64,000 nt of DNA from Flagellimonas aurea (lineage in GTDB: Bacteria > Bacteroidota > Bacteroidia > Flavobacteriales > Flavobacteriaceae). Where the stretch lies: positions 208,186 through 272,185 of the forward strand of contig NZ_JAFLNL010000007.1 in NCBI RefSeq assembly GCF_017313785.1, in the 5' to 3' direction. The translations under genes and the position numbers were made by a program. Of this stretch, positions 17,728 to 27,545 are shown piece after piece; the stretch's first letter is position 1, and each line of letters starts with the position of its first letter. Below the pieces are notes generated by a model. That model worked only from the letters and a program-made list of their open reading frames with translations, was not told the origin of the DNA and did no database searches.

Positions 17728-20700
17728 TTGAAAAAAGGGGCAAAACCAATACTTAAACCAACACGTTTTAAGTACACCTTCTTTATTGTTTGTTTGCTGT
17801 CCATATCCAACCTATTGGCGCAGGAAACCAACGAACAGGCACAGGACTCAGTGAAAACGGGCGCTGAGCTTGGTCGTCTTATTATGCAAAATCCCGACAG
17901 CATTGTTGCAAAATATACCTACGATCCCAAAACAAATACATACGTCTATACCGAGAGCATTGGCGATTTCAATGTCAATTACCCTATAATCCTTACTCCT
18001 GAACAATACTACGATCTTGTGGAAAAGGAGCAGATGAAGCTCTATTTTAAACAAAAGGGAGACGCCTATGCTGGAAAAAAGGCTGGAAGCGAAGAAGCGA
18101 GACGAAATCTTTTGCCCAACTTTTATGTGAACAGTAACTTTTTTGAGACCATTTTTGGGGGAAATACCATTGAGGTAATACCACAAGGGTCGGTGGCCAT
18201 GGATTTGGGCGTATTGTGGCAGAAGAATGATAACCCTGCATTATCGCCCAGAAACCGTACCAATCTGTCTTTTGATTTTGATCAGCGTATCAGTTTAAGT
18301 TTACTGGGAAAAGTTGGCGAGAGGCTTCAGGTTACCGCAAATTACGATACCGAGGCAACTTTCGATTTCCAGAATTTGGTCAAGTTGGATTATACGCCCA
18401 CCGAAGATGATATCCTTCAAAAAATTGAAGTGGGTAATGTCAGCATGCCCCTAAACAGTTCCTTGATCACCGGTGCACAGAGTTTATTCGGTGTAAAAAC
18501 ACAACTTCAATTTGGAAAAACCACAGTCACCGCTGTGTTTTCCGAGCAGCGTTCCCAAAACAATACCGTGGTTGCCCAAGGTGGTGGAACGGTAAATGAA
18601 TTTTCGCTTACGGCCTTGGATTATGATGAGGATAGACATTTTTTCTTGGCACATTATTTCCGTGACAACTATGACCGTGCTTTGCAGTTTTATCCATTCA
18701 TACAGACCCAGGTACAGATTACCCGTTTGGAGGTGTGGGTGACCAACCGAAACCAACAAACACAAAACGTAAGAAACGTGGTGGCCATCCAGGATTTAGG
18801 AGAGGCCATTTCAGATAATACCCGCATTGGTGTGAACAATGGTGATCCCGCAGGATTTTTTAATCCTCAGGCAGTGGCAACAGGACTTCCACAGAACGGG
18901 GCTAACGACTATGATCCCAATCAAATTGGGAGTGGGGCACTAACACCGGCTATTCGTGATATTGCAACGGTGGAATCCGGATTTAATATCCCTGGCTATA
19001 CCGTAAACCAAGGATTTGATTATGCGATTTTGGAAAACGCCAGAAAACTGGAACCTGGCAGGGATTACGAGTTCGATTCCCAATTGGGTTACATTTCTTT
19101 GAGCCAGAGTTTGAGTAATGATGAGGTGCTAGGGGTTGCTTTCCAGTATACCTTTAATGGGCAGGTCTATCAAGTTGGGGAATTTGCCAACGGAGGTGTG
19201 GATGCGACCACGATTCCACCAAATTCTAACTTGATTGAGAACAATTCATTGGTCTTGAAACTATTGAAAAGTAACATCACCAATGTACAGGACCCTATTT
19301 GGGATTTGATGATGAAAAACATCTATTCCACTGGAGCTTATCAATTGAGTCAAGAAGATTTTAAACTCAATATCCTCTATTCCGACCCTACGCCCAGAAA
19401 CTACATTACCCCGGTCGACCCGAACGCTGGTTGGCCAACTGGTCTGCAAGATCAAGTGCTTTTAAATGTGTTCAATCTGGACCGTTTGAACACTTATAAT
19501 GATGTGCAACCGGGAGGAGATGGTTTTTTTGATTATGTCGAAGGTATAACGGTCGATTCGCAATCAGGACGGATTATTTTTACAAAGGTCGAGCCATTCG
19601 GGGAATACCTTTTCGAATTACTAGGGGGAGGCGTCTATGATGTGGACAACGATCAGGGCTATAATCCCAACCAACAGCGTTACGTGTTCCGAAACATGTA
19701 CGCCAAGACCAAGGCAGCTTCCTTACAAGATGCCGAAAAAAACAGATTTCAAATAAAAGGAAAATATACTTCGCAATCCAATAACGGTATTCCAATTGGA
19801 GCTTTCAATGTGCCTCAAGGTTCGGTTACCGTAACTGCAGGAGGTCGCCAGTTGCAAGAAGGGATTGATTATACTGTAAATTATCAAGCCGGTACGGTGC
19901 AGCTTCTCGACCCAAGTTTGGAAGCCTCCAATACGCCTATCAATATTTCGGTGGAGAACAATGCGGTGTTTGGTCAGCAGACCAGACGTTTTGCAGGGGT
20001 GAACGTGGAACATAAATTCAACGAAAAGTTTCTTTTAGGGGGAACCTTTCTCAACTTGAACGAGCGTCCCTTGACACAAAAATCAAACTACGGAATCGAG
20101 CCCGTGAACAATACCATTTTTGGACTGAACGGAAATTTCAGTACCGAAATTCCGTTCCTGACGAGATTGGCCAATAAGTTGCCAAATATTGATACGGATG
20201 TGCCTTCCAATCTTTCTGTAAGGGGAGAGGTGGCATTTTTAAGGCCCAATTCGCCAAAAAATGCGGATTTTCAAGGCGAGACCACTACCTATCTGGATGA
20301 TTTTGAAGGAGCACAGGCCTTGATTGATATTCGCTCATCGCTAGGGTGGACATTGGCGAGCCCGCCAGTAGAGTTTTTGAATGATAGAACGGGAATAGAT
20401 GTAGGTTACGAACGTGCTAAAATGGCATGGTACACCATCGATCCTATTTTTTATACCAACCAAAGACCATCTGGATTGTCGGACAATGATATCTCGTTGA
20501 ACTCTACCCGTAGGGTTTTTATTGATGAGGTATTTACCGAAACCGATATTGCGCAAGGGCAGACCCAAGTACAAAGTACTTTGGACATTGTTTACTATCC
20601 CAATCAAAAAGGGCCATACAATGCCAATCCAAGTTTTGAAACCGAAACCCCGGATGCCAAATGGGGCGGAATCATGAGACCGTTGAGCAGTACCAACTTT

Positions 20701-23700
20701 GAGCAATCCAATGTGGAATTTGTCCAATTTTGGGTGTTGGATCCTTATGTTGATGGTGAAACCGTTGATGGCAATGCGGGGGAACTGGTGCTCAACCTGG
20801 GAAATATTTCCGAAGATATTTTAAAGGATGGTCGAAAGCAATACGAAAACGGATTGCCTGCCAGCACCAATAATGAGATCCCGAGAGAGACCATTTGGGG
20901 CCAAGTACCTTCTACGCAGTCGTTGGTTTACGCATTTGATGCCGATGAGGCCAATAGGTCGGCACAAGACCTTGGTCTGGACGGTTACGACGATGCAGAA
21001 GAAGCTACAATCTATAATGGTCCTGCGGAAGATCCCGCCTTAGATAACTATCAGTATTATTTGAACCGCGAAGGAGGAATCTTGGAGCGCTATTTGGATT
21101 TTAACAATACGCAGGGAAACTCCCCGGTTACCGTTACAAATACCAATAGGGGGTCCACCACTTTGCCGGATGTAGAGGATATTGATAGGGATTTGACCAT
21201 GAATACGGTGAACAGCTATTACGAATACCGAATCCAGATAAAGCCAAATACAACTATCGATGATCAATACGTAACGGATATCCGTGAAGGACAGACACCT
21301 ACGTTGCCCAATGGAACGCAGTTGAACCGTAGATGGATTCAGTATAAAATTCCACTGAGCGATTTTACCGATGCAGTGGGCGGAATTTCGGATTTTAGGT
21401 CCATTAGCTTTATGCGGATGTACCTTACCGGGTTTTCGGATGATGTGGTTCTTCGTTTTGCTACCTTGGATTTGGTACGCGGGGATTGGAGGACCTATAC
21501 CAATTCGCTACAGCCCACTGTGGACAATGATCCTACGGATGATGCTACCGTGACTGACGTAAATACCGTAAATATTGAAGAAAACTACGGAAGACAGCCC
21601 ATACCATATGTATTGCCACCGGGAGTTTTTAGGGAGCAGTTGAACAATAACAATACAATAATTCGCCAGAATGAGCAGTCTTTGTCCTTTGTGGTGGAAA
21701 ACCTGGAGTCTCAGGATTCCCGAGGCGTATTTAAAAATGTGAATGTGGATGTGCGTCAGTACGAACGTTTGAAAATGTTCATGCACGCCGAAAAAATATT
21801 CAATGCCGATTATTCGGACAGTGATACGCCTCTGGTCGGTTTCTTGAGAATCGGCACGGATTTCTCCGAAAACTTTTATCAGATAGAATTACCACTTCAA
21901 TTTACCTCTTTCGGGGCATCAACTGCGGAAGAGATTTGGCCGGATGTCAACGAAATAGATGTAGCGTTGAGGGATTTGAACAAGGTAAAATCAAAAGGGA
22001 TATCCGATCAGACCCTTGACGAGATCAACTACTACGAAATAGTGGATGGCGAGGCTGTTTTGGTAGATGAGTTCGCTCCACGAACTTTGGGAAGGGTCCG
22101 GATTGGAATCAGGGGTAACCCATCCTTGGGTAGTATCCGTGGTATGATGGTCGGTATCAAAAACATCGATGATATTCCTGCACGGGGAGAAGTTTGGTTC
22201 AACGAGCTTCGTTTGGCAGGATTGGAAAATAATGGAGGTTGGGCCGCCACGGCTGCCCTGGACGCCAACATGGCGGATTTTGCGAACGTAACCGCAACCG
22301 GAAGTAGAAGTACATCTGGTTTTGGGTCCATAGACCAGTCACCTACAGAACGAGCTTTGGAAGATGCTATTTCTTATGACGTAGTGACAAATGTAAACGT
22401 AGGCCAGTTATTTCCAAAGAAATGGAACTTACAATTGCCGTTTAACTACGGGATATCGGAAACATTGATCACCCCGGAGTTCGACCCGGTTTATGATGAC
22501 TTGAGGCTGGATGACAGGATTGCGGCAGCTTCAACACAAGAAGAAGCGGAAACCATTCAGGAGCAGGCGGAAGATTATACTAAACGTACCAGTATCAATT
22601 TGATCGGGGTCAGAAAAAATAGGGGAGAGGAAGCCGAGGAAAATTTCTTCGATGTAGAAAACTTCACCTTCAATTATTCCTATAACGAAACCGACCATAG
22701 GGATTTTGAGGTAGCGGAACTACGGGATCAAAACGTTTCGACTGGATTTGTCTACAATCATAATTTTAAACCGGCTCCCGTGGCGCCGTTCGCCAAAAAG
22801 GATTCCATGCTCACCGGTAAATATTGGCAATGGCTCAAGGATTTGAACTTTAATGCCCTGCCCACAAGCTTGTCGGTGAATGCCAACTATAACCGCTCCT
22901 TTAATCAACAAAGGTATCGTGATGTGTTGGAGCCGGGAGTGGATGCGCTCCAGTTGCCATTGCTTCAACAGCGTAACTACCTGTTCAATTGGCAATATGC
23001 ACTCAACTATAGTTTGTCAAAATCATTACGACTAAACCTTACTGCTTCCAACAACAATATTGTCCGTAATTATTTTAATGTGGACGATGATCGGGATTCG
23101 GGAATCAATCAGGCACTTGATTTATGGGACGGCTTCTTTGATATAGGAGAGCCCAACCGACATGCACAGCAAATGCAATTGAACTATGAGCTGCCGCTTA
23201 GCAAGATTCCATTTCTGAATTTTATAAACGCCCAGTACACTTATACCAGTAATTTTGATTGGCAACGAGGTGGCGATGCACTTATCGAGGTTGCTGGGGA
23301 GAACATCAATACCGTTCAGAATGCCAGCACCCATAATTTGACGGCCAATATGAGCATGCAACGTTTTTATGACTTTTTGGGTCTGAGGAAACGTGACGGA
23401 AAAGTAACAGCGAACCAAGCGGCGATAAGAAGGGACAAAGCAGGAAACCCCGCTAATGGTGAAGAAGCAGAAGGACCACGAAAAACCAGTAAGGGCTTCA
23501 ATACCTTGGTAGATATTGTAACCATGGTGAAACGGGTGAACGTGAATTATAGCGAGAACCGAGGAACGGTGTTGCCGGGTTATACACAATCCATCGGGTT
23601 TATCGGAACCTCCCGACCAACATTGGGATTTGTCTTTGGAAGTCAGTCCGATGTAAGGTTCGAGGCGGCGCGTAGAGGGTGGTTGACGGATTATCCAGAG

Positions 23701-24831
23701 TACAGCAACCAATTCATGCAAAACACCAACAGGCAGTTGAATGTGACCGCTACGGCCCAGCCAACACAAGATTTGACAATCGACCTAACGGCAGATAGAA
23801 ATTTCATGAGCTCTTCCCAAGAGACCTACAGTCCTGAGGATTGGGCAAATGGACAGCCTGGATTGATCAACGAAATGGGGAACTTTAGCATTTCCACCGT
23901 AATGATCGGAACCGTATTTAGTAAAAGTGATGAATTTGATTCGGAAACTTTTGAGCAGTTCAAACAAAATAGGATAACCATTGCCAACCGGTTGGTGACG
24001 GACAGAGGTGAAAACCCGGGGCAATTGGATGAGGATGGATTCCCAGAGCGCTACGGCAAAACACAACAGGATGTGCTGCTTCCGGCATTCTTTGCTGCCT
24101 ACACTGGGCAAGATGCTGAGCGTGTGAACATGGATGCATTCCGGGAAATTCCTATTCCCAACTGGAATATTAAATATACTGGTTTAATGAAAAACCGATG
24201 GTTCAAAAAGAAATTCAAACGATTCTCATTGAGCCATGGCTATCGTGCTGCTTACAGTGTGAACTCCTTCCAGACCAATTTGGAGCGCCAGAACACTTCT
24301 ATCGACTCAGAGACGGGTGATTGGCTTCCCAAAACATTGATCAATAATGTGGTGCTTACGGATGAGTTCAATCCGCTGATGCGTGTGGATTTTGAGATGC
24401 AAAATTCGTTCAGCTTCTTGGCCGAGATGAGGACTAGTAGGACTTTGTCGCTAAGTTTTGATAATAATCTTTTGACGGAAATCAATGGAAACGAATATAC
24501 ACTTGGTCTTGGTTACCGCTTCAAGGATGTAAAGTTTGTGACCAATATTGGCGGTGAGAAAACACGTTTAAAAGGAGACCTGAACCTAAAGGCGGACCTT
24601 TCACTCCGTGATAATATTACCATCATACGTAATTTGGATATCAATAATAACCAGATTACTTCGGGTCAACGATTGATGTCCATAAAATTTACTGCGGATT
24701 ACGCTCTTAGCAAAAGTTTGAACGCGTTGTTCTTCTACGATCATTCCTTTTCAGAGTTTGCGGTATCCACTGCATTTCCGCAGACTACCATCAATACCGG
24801 CTTTACGTTGCGATACAACTTCGGAAACTAG
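17728..24831 (+). CDS. sprA: SprA/Sov, giant outer-membrane translocon of the type IX secretion system
   Basis: At 2367 residues this is the length expected for SprA, the very large single-chain outer-membrane barrel through which T9SS cargo leaves the periplasm. A signal peptide (about 10-31, ending in NLLAQ) is followed by long beta-rich segments with alternating hydrophobic and aromatic residues, and the protein ends in a barrel-like strand with a terminal aromatic near FGN. The text QRISLSLLGKVGERLQVTANYD and repeats of the SprA_N type are recognisable. No ATG lies near the 5' end, so TTG at 17728, five bases after ruvA, is taken as the start. Its clients probably include the type-B cargo at 53500. 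Function is assigned from the known family. Confidence 0.95.
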   Translation: MKKGAKPILKPTRFKYTFFIVCLLSISNLLAQETNEQAQDSVKTGAELGRLIMQNPDSIVAKYTYDPKTNTYVYTESIGDFNVNYPIILTPEQYYDLVEKEQMKLYFKQKGDAYAGKKAGSEEARRNLLPNFYVNSNFFETIFGGNTIEVIPQGSVAMDLGVLWQKNDNPALSPRNRTNLSFDFDQRISLSLLGKVGERLQVTANYDTEATFDFQNLVKLDYTPTEDDILQKIEVGNVSMPLNSSLITGAQSLFGVKTQLQFGKTTVTAVFSEQRSQNNTVVAQGGGTVNEFSLTALDYDEDRHFFLAHYFRDNYDRALQFYPFIQTQVQITRLEVWVTNRNQQTQNVRNVVAIQDLGEAISDNTRIGVNNGDPAGFFNPQAVATGLPQNGANDYDPNQIGSGALTPAIRDIATVESGFNIPGYTVNQGFDYAILENARKLEPGRDYEFDSQLGYISLSQSLSNDEVLGVAFQYTFNGQVYQVGEFANGGVDATTIPPNSNLIENNSLVLKLLKSNITNVQDPIWDLMMKNIYSTGAYQLSQEDFKLNILYSDPTPRNYITPVDPNAGWPTGLQDQVLLNVFNLDRLNTYNDVQPGGDGFFDYVEGITVDSQSGRIIFTKVEPFGEYLFELLGGGVYDVDNDQGYNPNQQRYVFRNMYAKTKAASLQDAEKNRFQIKGKYTSQSNNGIPIGAFNVPQGSVTVTAGGRQLQEGIDYTVNYQAGTVQLLDPSLEASNTPINISVENNAVFGQQTRRFAGVNVEHKFNEKFLLGGTFLNLNERPLTQKSNYGIEPVNNTIFGLNGNFSTEIPFLTRLANKLPNIDTDVPSNLSVRGEVAFLRPNSPKNADFQGETTTYLDDFEGAQALIDIRSSLGWTLASPPVEFLNDRTGIDVGYERAKMAWYTIDPIFYTNQRPSGLSDNDISLNSTRRVFIDEVFTETDIAQGQTQVQSTLDIVYYPNQKGPYNANPSFETETPDAKWGGIMRPLSSTNFEQSNVEFVQFWVLDPYVDGETVDGNAGELVLNLGNISEDILKDGRKQYENGLPASTNNEIPRETIWGQVPSTQSLVYAFDADEANRSAQDLGLDGYDDAEEATIYNGPAEDPALDNYQYYLNREGGILERYLDFNNTQGNSPVTVTNTNRGSTTLPDVEDIDRDLTMNTVNSYYEYRIQIKPNTTIDDQYVTDIREGQTPTLPNGTQLNRRWIQYKIPLSDFTDAVGGISDFRSISFMRMYLTGFSDDVVLRFATLDLVRGDWRTYTNSLQPTVDNDPTDDATVTDVNTVNIEENYGRQPIPYVLPPGVFREQLNNNNTIIRQNEQSLSFVVENLESQDSRGVFKNVNVDVRQYERLKMFMHAEKIFNADYSDSDTPLVGFLRIGTDFSENFYQIELPLQFTSFGASTAEEIWPDVNEIDVALRDLNKVKSKGISDQTLDEINYYEIVDGEAVLVDEFAPRTLGRVRIGIRGNPSLGSIRGMMVGIKNIDDIPARGEVWFNELRLAGLENNGGWAATAALDANMADFANVTATGSRSTSGFGSIDQSPTERALEDAISYDVVTNVNVGQLFPKKWNLQLPFNYGISETLITPEFDPVYDDLRLDDRIAAASTQEEAETIQEQAEDYTKRTSINLIGVRKNRGEEAEENFFDVENFTFNYSYNETDHRDFEVAELRDQNVSTGFVYNHNFKPAPVAPFAKKDSMLTGKYWQWLKDLNFNALPTSLSVNANYNRSFNQQRYRDVLEPGVDALQLPLLQQRNYLFNWQYALNYSLSKSLRLNLTASNNNIVRNYFNVDDDRDSGINQALDLWDGFFDIGEPNRHAQQMQLNYELPLSKIPFLNFINAQYTYTSNFDWQRGGDALIEVAGENINTVQNASTHNLTANMSMQRFYDFLGLRKRDGKVTANQAAIRRDKAGNPANGEEAEGPRKTSKGFNTLVDIVTMVKRVNVNYSENRGTVLPGYTQSIGFIGTSRPTLGFVFGSQSDVRFEAARRGWLTDYPEYSNQFMQNTNRQLNVTATAQPTQDLTIDLTADRNFMSSSQETYSPEDWANGQPGLINEMGNFSISTVMIGTVFSKSDEFDSETFEQFKQNRITIANRLVTDRGENPGQLDEDGFPERYGKTQQDVLLPAFFAAYTGQDAERVNMDAFREIPIPNWNIKYTGLMKNRWFKKKFKRFSLSHGYRAAYSVNSFQTNLERQNTSIDSETGDWLPKTLINNVVLTDEFNPLMRVDFEMQNSFSFLAEMRTSRTLSLSFDNNLLTEINGNEYTLGLGYRFKDVKFVTNIGGEKTRLKGDLNLKADLSLRDNITIIRNLDINNNQITSGQRLMSIKFTADYALSKSLNALFFYDHSFSEFAVSTAFPQTTINTGFTLRYNFGN

Positions 24832-24876
24832 AAAACACCCTATATTTATTTAGGTATCATTTTGTCGCAAAGTTTC

Positions 24877-24908
24877 TTTGAAAAGCTTTCCGCAATCTGT
24901 TACATTTG
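24877..24908 (+). promoter_or_regulatory. Promoter of gcvH
   Basis: TTTG (24877-24880), a 20-base spacer and TACATTTG (24901-24908) match the Bacteroidota consensus exactly. The ATG of gcvH follows at 24937. The sequence separates gcvH from sprA transcription. Confidence 0.75.
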
Positions 24909-24936
24909 CCCATCGACTAATTCAAATACATTAGCA

Positions 24937-25317
24937 ATGAACATACCATCAGAATTAAAGTACACAAAGGACCATGAGTGGGTCAAGATAGATGGAGATA
25001 TCGCCACCGTGGGAATCACGGATTTTGCTCAGAGTGAGCTAGGGGATATCGTTTACGTGGAAGTGGAAACTTTGGATGAGACCTTGGACAAAGAAGAGGT
25101 TTTTGGAACAGTTGAAGCGGTAAAGACCGTTTCGGATTTGTTTTTGCCATTAAGTGGTGAGATCATCGAGTTCAATGAAGCATTGGAAGACGAGCCCGAA
25201 AAAGTGAATTCCGACCCTTATGGCGATGGCTGGATGGTGAAGATTAAAATAACAGCGCCTTCCGAAGTGGAAGAACTAATGAGTGCCGATGATTACAAGG
25301 CATTGATAGGTGCTTAA
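24937..25317 (+). CDS. gcvH: Glycine cleavage system H protein
   Basis: The lipoyl carrier of the glycine cleavage system, 126 residues, normal length. The lipoylated lysine is Lys63 in [11 protein letters not shown]. The fold is the usual hybrid-barrel lipoyl domain. The start is ATG at 24937 ([18 protein letters not shown]), which agrees with family N-termini and sits downstream of a strong promoter; an in-frame TTG at 24862 lies upstream of that promoter and is rejected. The other glycine cleavage genes are not in this window. The next gene overlaps its end by 8 bases, implying translational coupling. Confidence 0.95.
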   Translation: MNIPSELKYTKDHEWVKIDGDIATVGITDFAQSELGDIVYVEVETLDETLDKEEVFGTVEAVKTVSDLFLPLSGEIIEFNEALEDEPEKVNSDPYGDGWMVKIKITAPSEVEELMSADDYKALIGA

Positions 25318-25717
25318 AAAAAGCATATATACCATATTGTTTATAAGCTGGGTAGTGGTCATCACAATGCTCAGCTTATTTTCTTTCTCGCAAATGGATT
25401 TGGATACAGGGGGTCTTAACATTCCATATGCCGATAAAATCGTTCATTTTACATTTTATTTGGTGTTCGCGTTTGTGGGAAGTTTAAGTTTACGGGAAAG
25501 AACCTCTGGAAGCCTGGGATTGAGAAAAACCTTGATTATTGTTTTAATTTTCGCTATATTATATGGAATGCTGATTGAGGTGCTCCAATATACCCTAACA
25601 ATGGACCGGATGGCCGAATTTGCCGATGTTTTGGCAAATACACTGGGAGCATTTGCAGGAATTGGATTGATTCGGTGGTTTTTTTCTAAGAAAAACCCGT
25701 TAAAATGGAAATTTTAA
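25310..25717 (+). CDS. VanZ-like family membrane protein
   Basis: A 135-residue protein with about four hydrophobic helices. The conserved VanZ-like signature is recognisable in the [16 protein letters not shown] segment and in the later [11 protein letters not shown]...[14 protein letters not shown] region. In Enterococcus VanZ confers low-level teicoplanin resistance, but most family members have unknown roles, so I do not claim resistance. It starts at GTG 25310, within the final codons of gcvH, and is therefore probably translated by coupling. It ends 63 bases before the tonB gene. Confidence 0.8.
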   Translation: MLKKSIYTILFISWVVVITMLSLFSFSQMDLDTGGLNIPYADKIVHFTFYLVFAFVGSLSLRERTSGSLGLRKTLIIVLIFAILYGMLIEVLQYTLTMDRMAEFADVLANTLGAFAGIGLIRWFFSKKNPLKWKF

Positions 25718-25767
25718 TTGTTTATTTAACCAATTAATAATTAAATTAGCAAACACTAAATTTAGAA

Positions 25768-25773
25768 AAGGAG
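25768..25773 (+). promoter_or_regulatory. Shine-Dalgarno sequence of the tonB gene
   Basis: AAGGAG lies 7 bases before the ATG at 25781. A full purine-rich ribosome binding site is uncommon in this window, where most genes lack one, so this suggests efficient initiation. Confidence 0.55.
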
Positions 25774-25780
25774 AAAAAGG

Positions 25781-26485
25781 ATGGAACCAAAAAAGAACCC
25801 GAAAGCAGACGTAGGAAGAAACAGTGCCCTATATTTCGTTATAGGATTGGCCGCTGTTTTGGCATTGGTATACGGAGCCATGGAGTGGAAGAAATATGAC
25901 AAGGTCAATGATTACGACATTTCTATGAATGTCGAAGATCAGTTGGACGAAGAAGTGCCAATGACCGAGCAAATCAAGACTCCGCCACCGCCACCGCCAC
26001 CTGCAGCCCCCGAAGTTATCGAGGTTGTAGAAGATGAGGAAGAAGTTGAGGAAACAGTAATCGAGTCTACTGAAACCAGCCAAGAAGAAGAGGTAATCGA
26101 AATCGAGGAAGTTGAAGTGGAAGAAGTTGAAGAGGATATTTCTGTTCCTTTTGCAGTTATCGAGGACGTGCCAGTATTCCCTGGTTGTGAAAATGCTAAG
26201 GATAAAAAGGCTTGTTTCCAAGAACAAATGCAAAACCACATCCGTAAAAACTTCCGTTACCCAGAAATTGCCCAAGAAATGGGAGTTCAAGGTAGGGTAA
26301 GTGTGATTTTCGTTATCCAGAAAGATGGAAGTATCGGAAACATTAGAATGCGTGGACCGGATAAAAACTTGGAAGCAGAGGCAATGAGGATTATTCAAAA
26401 GTTGCCTAAAATGACTCCTGGAAAACAAAGAGGTAGGCCAGTAAAGGTTCCTTTCAGTATTCCAATTACATTTAAGCTTCAGTAA
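25781..26485 (+). CDS. TonB-family energy transducer
   Basis: A 234-residue TonB-type protein. A short cytoplasmic tail leads into one membrane helix (about 15-34). The periplasmic linker is proline-rich (about 68-78) followed by a long acidic stretch rich in Glu and Val (about 80-120). The C-terminal TonB domain begins with the PVFPGCENAKDKKACFQ segment (Cys136 and Cys145) typical of Bacteroidota TonB. It transmits inner-membrane proton-motive energy to outer-membrane receptors. No exbB/exbD is adjacent, so it depends on partners encoded elsewhere. It ends in a strong terminator. Confidence 0.92.
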   Translation: MEPKKNPKADVGRNSALYFVIGLAAVLALVYGAMEWKKYDKVNDYDISMNVEDQLDEEVPMTEQIKTPPPPPPPAAPEVIEVVEDEEEVEETVIESTETSQEEEVIEIEEVEVEEVEEDISVPFAVIEDVPVFPGCENAKDKKACFQEQMQNHIRKNFRYPEIAQEMGVQGRVSVIFVIQKDGSIGNIRMRGPDKNLEAEAMRIIQKLPKMTPGKQRGRPVKVPFSIPITFKLQ

Positions 26486-26495
26486 GATTTATATA

Positions 26496-26551
26496 ATTCC
26501 TGTCGAGGCAGGAATGGAAAAAGCCCTGATGGAAACGTCAGGGCTTTTTTT
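26496..26551 (+). terminator. Terminator after tonB, with a preceding hairpin
   Basis: A 10-bp stem (26520-26529 with 26538-26547, loop of 8) is followed by a run of T. Just before it lies a separate smaller hairpin of 7 bp (26496-26502 with 26509-26515). Confidence 0.85.
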
Positions 26552-26590
26552 ATTCATTTAAATACTAGAATCATAAAACTTTAGCTTTGG

Positions 26591-26621
26591 TTGCAAAAGA
26601 TATACACTGGCGTTATCTTTG
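26591..26621 (+). promoter_or_regulatory. Promoter of the haem O synthase gene
   Basis: TTG (26591-26593), a 20-base spacer and TATCTTTG (26614-26621) match the Bacteroidota consensus. The ATG follows at 26641, leaving a short leader. Confidence 0.68.
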
Positions 26622-26640
26622 CCAGCCAATAATGTAGTGG

Positions 26641-27543
26641 ATGAAATCTGCCGTAGGTTCAGTAAAAAGCAATACTCTTTCCCTAGTATTTTCCGACTTT
26701 AAGGAGATTACCAAGGCCAAATTGGCCGTAAGCGTGGTCTTCTCTTCGATTGCGGGGTATTTTCTGGGCGCCTATCAGGTGGATTTGGTTTCCTTGTTGT
26801 TATTGATGTTTGGGGGGTACTGCATGGTCGGGGCCTCAAATGCATATAATCAAATTATAGAAAAGGATCTCGACGCTCTGATGAAGCGTACAAGAAATCG
26901 GCCTATTCCATCAGGTAGAATGAGTGTTAGGACTGCCCTGATCATCGCGGTCACTTTAACAGTGCTGGGTGTTTTGGCTTTGCTGGCACTAAGCCCTAAA
27001 ACGGCGATGTTCGGTGCTATATCCATTTTTTTGTATACCAGTGTTTATACGCCGCTAAAAACAAAGTCACCACTTTCGGTATTTGTTGGTGCCTTTCCTG
27101 GTGCCATACCATTTATGTTGGGATGGGTTGCCGCTACCGATGATTTTGGGATTGAACCCGGCACATTATTTATGATACAATTCTTCTGGCAGTTTCCGCA
27201 CTTCTGGGCACTGGGTTGGATGTTGGATGACGACTACAAACAAGCAGGCTTCAAGATGTTGCCTACAGGAAATAGGGATAAGGGAACGGCACTTCAGATC
27301 ATACTTTACACCATCTGGATGATTGTAATCTCCATTGTCCCAGTTTTTGGTTTCACGGGCAGGCTTAACCTTTCCATTACTGCAGCAATCATCGTATTTT
27401 TGTCAGGATTGGTCATGTTGTTTTTTGCTTTCAAACTTTATGAAAATAGGGACAATGCATCAGCCAGAAAATTAATGTTGGCCAGTGTTACCTACATATC
27501 ATTGATTCAGATAGTATACGTATTAGATAAGTTTATAAGCTAA
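26641..27543 (+). CDS. cyoE: Protoheme IX farnesyltransferase (haem O synthase)
   Basis: Adds a farnesyl chain to haem b to make haem O, the precursor of the haem A used by the oxidase. The protein has 300 residues and about nine membrane helices. Both family signatures are clear: NAYNQIIEKDLDALMKRTRNRP (aspartate-rich substrate loop, about 75-96) and DDDYKQAGFKMLP (second catalytic loop). The name ctaB is also used for this family. It begins a cluster with oxidase subunits III and IV, the next gene starting only 2 bases after its stop, so supply of haem and subunits appears co-regulated. Confidence 0.95.
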   Translation: MKSAVGSVKSNTLSLVFSDFKEITKAKLAVSVVFSSIAGYFLGAYQVDLVSLLLLMFGGYCMVGASNAYNQIIEKDLDALMKRTRNRPIPSGRMSVRTALIIAVTLTVLGVLALLALSPKTAMFGAISIFLYTSVYTPLKTKSPLSVFVGAFPGAIPFMLGWVAATDDFGIEPGTLFMIQFFWQFPHFWALGWMLDDDYKQAGFKMLPTGNRDKGTALQIILYTIWMIVISIVPVFGFTGRLNLSITAAIIVFLSGLVMLFFAFKLYENRDNASARKLMLASVTYISLIQIVYVLDKFIS

Positions 27544-27545
27544 AA

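Noticed and set aside
23122..23769. 215-codon antisense open frame in sprA
   Set aside because: It is contained within the conserved SprA frame and shows no domain or ribosome binding signal.
26020..26140. GAAGAAGTTGAGG-type repeats as a possible CRISPR or tandem-repeat locus
   Set aside because: They encode the acidic linker of the TonB protein; there are no regular spacers.
25829..26428. 199-codon antisense open frame in tonB
   Set aside because: It results from the Glu/Val repeat region of TonB read backwards, rich in Phe, Leu and Asn, with no start context.
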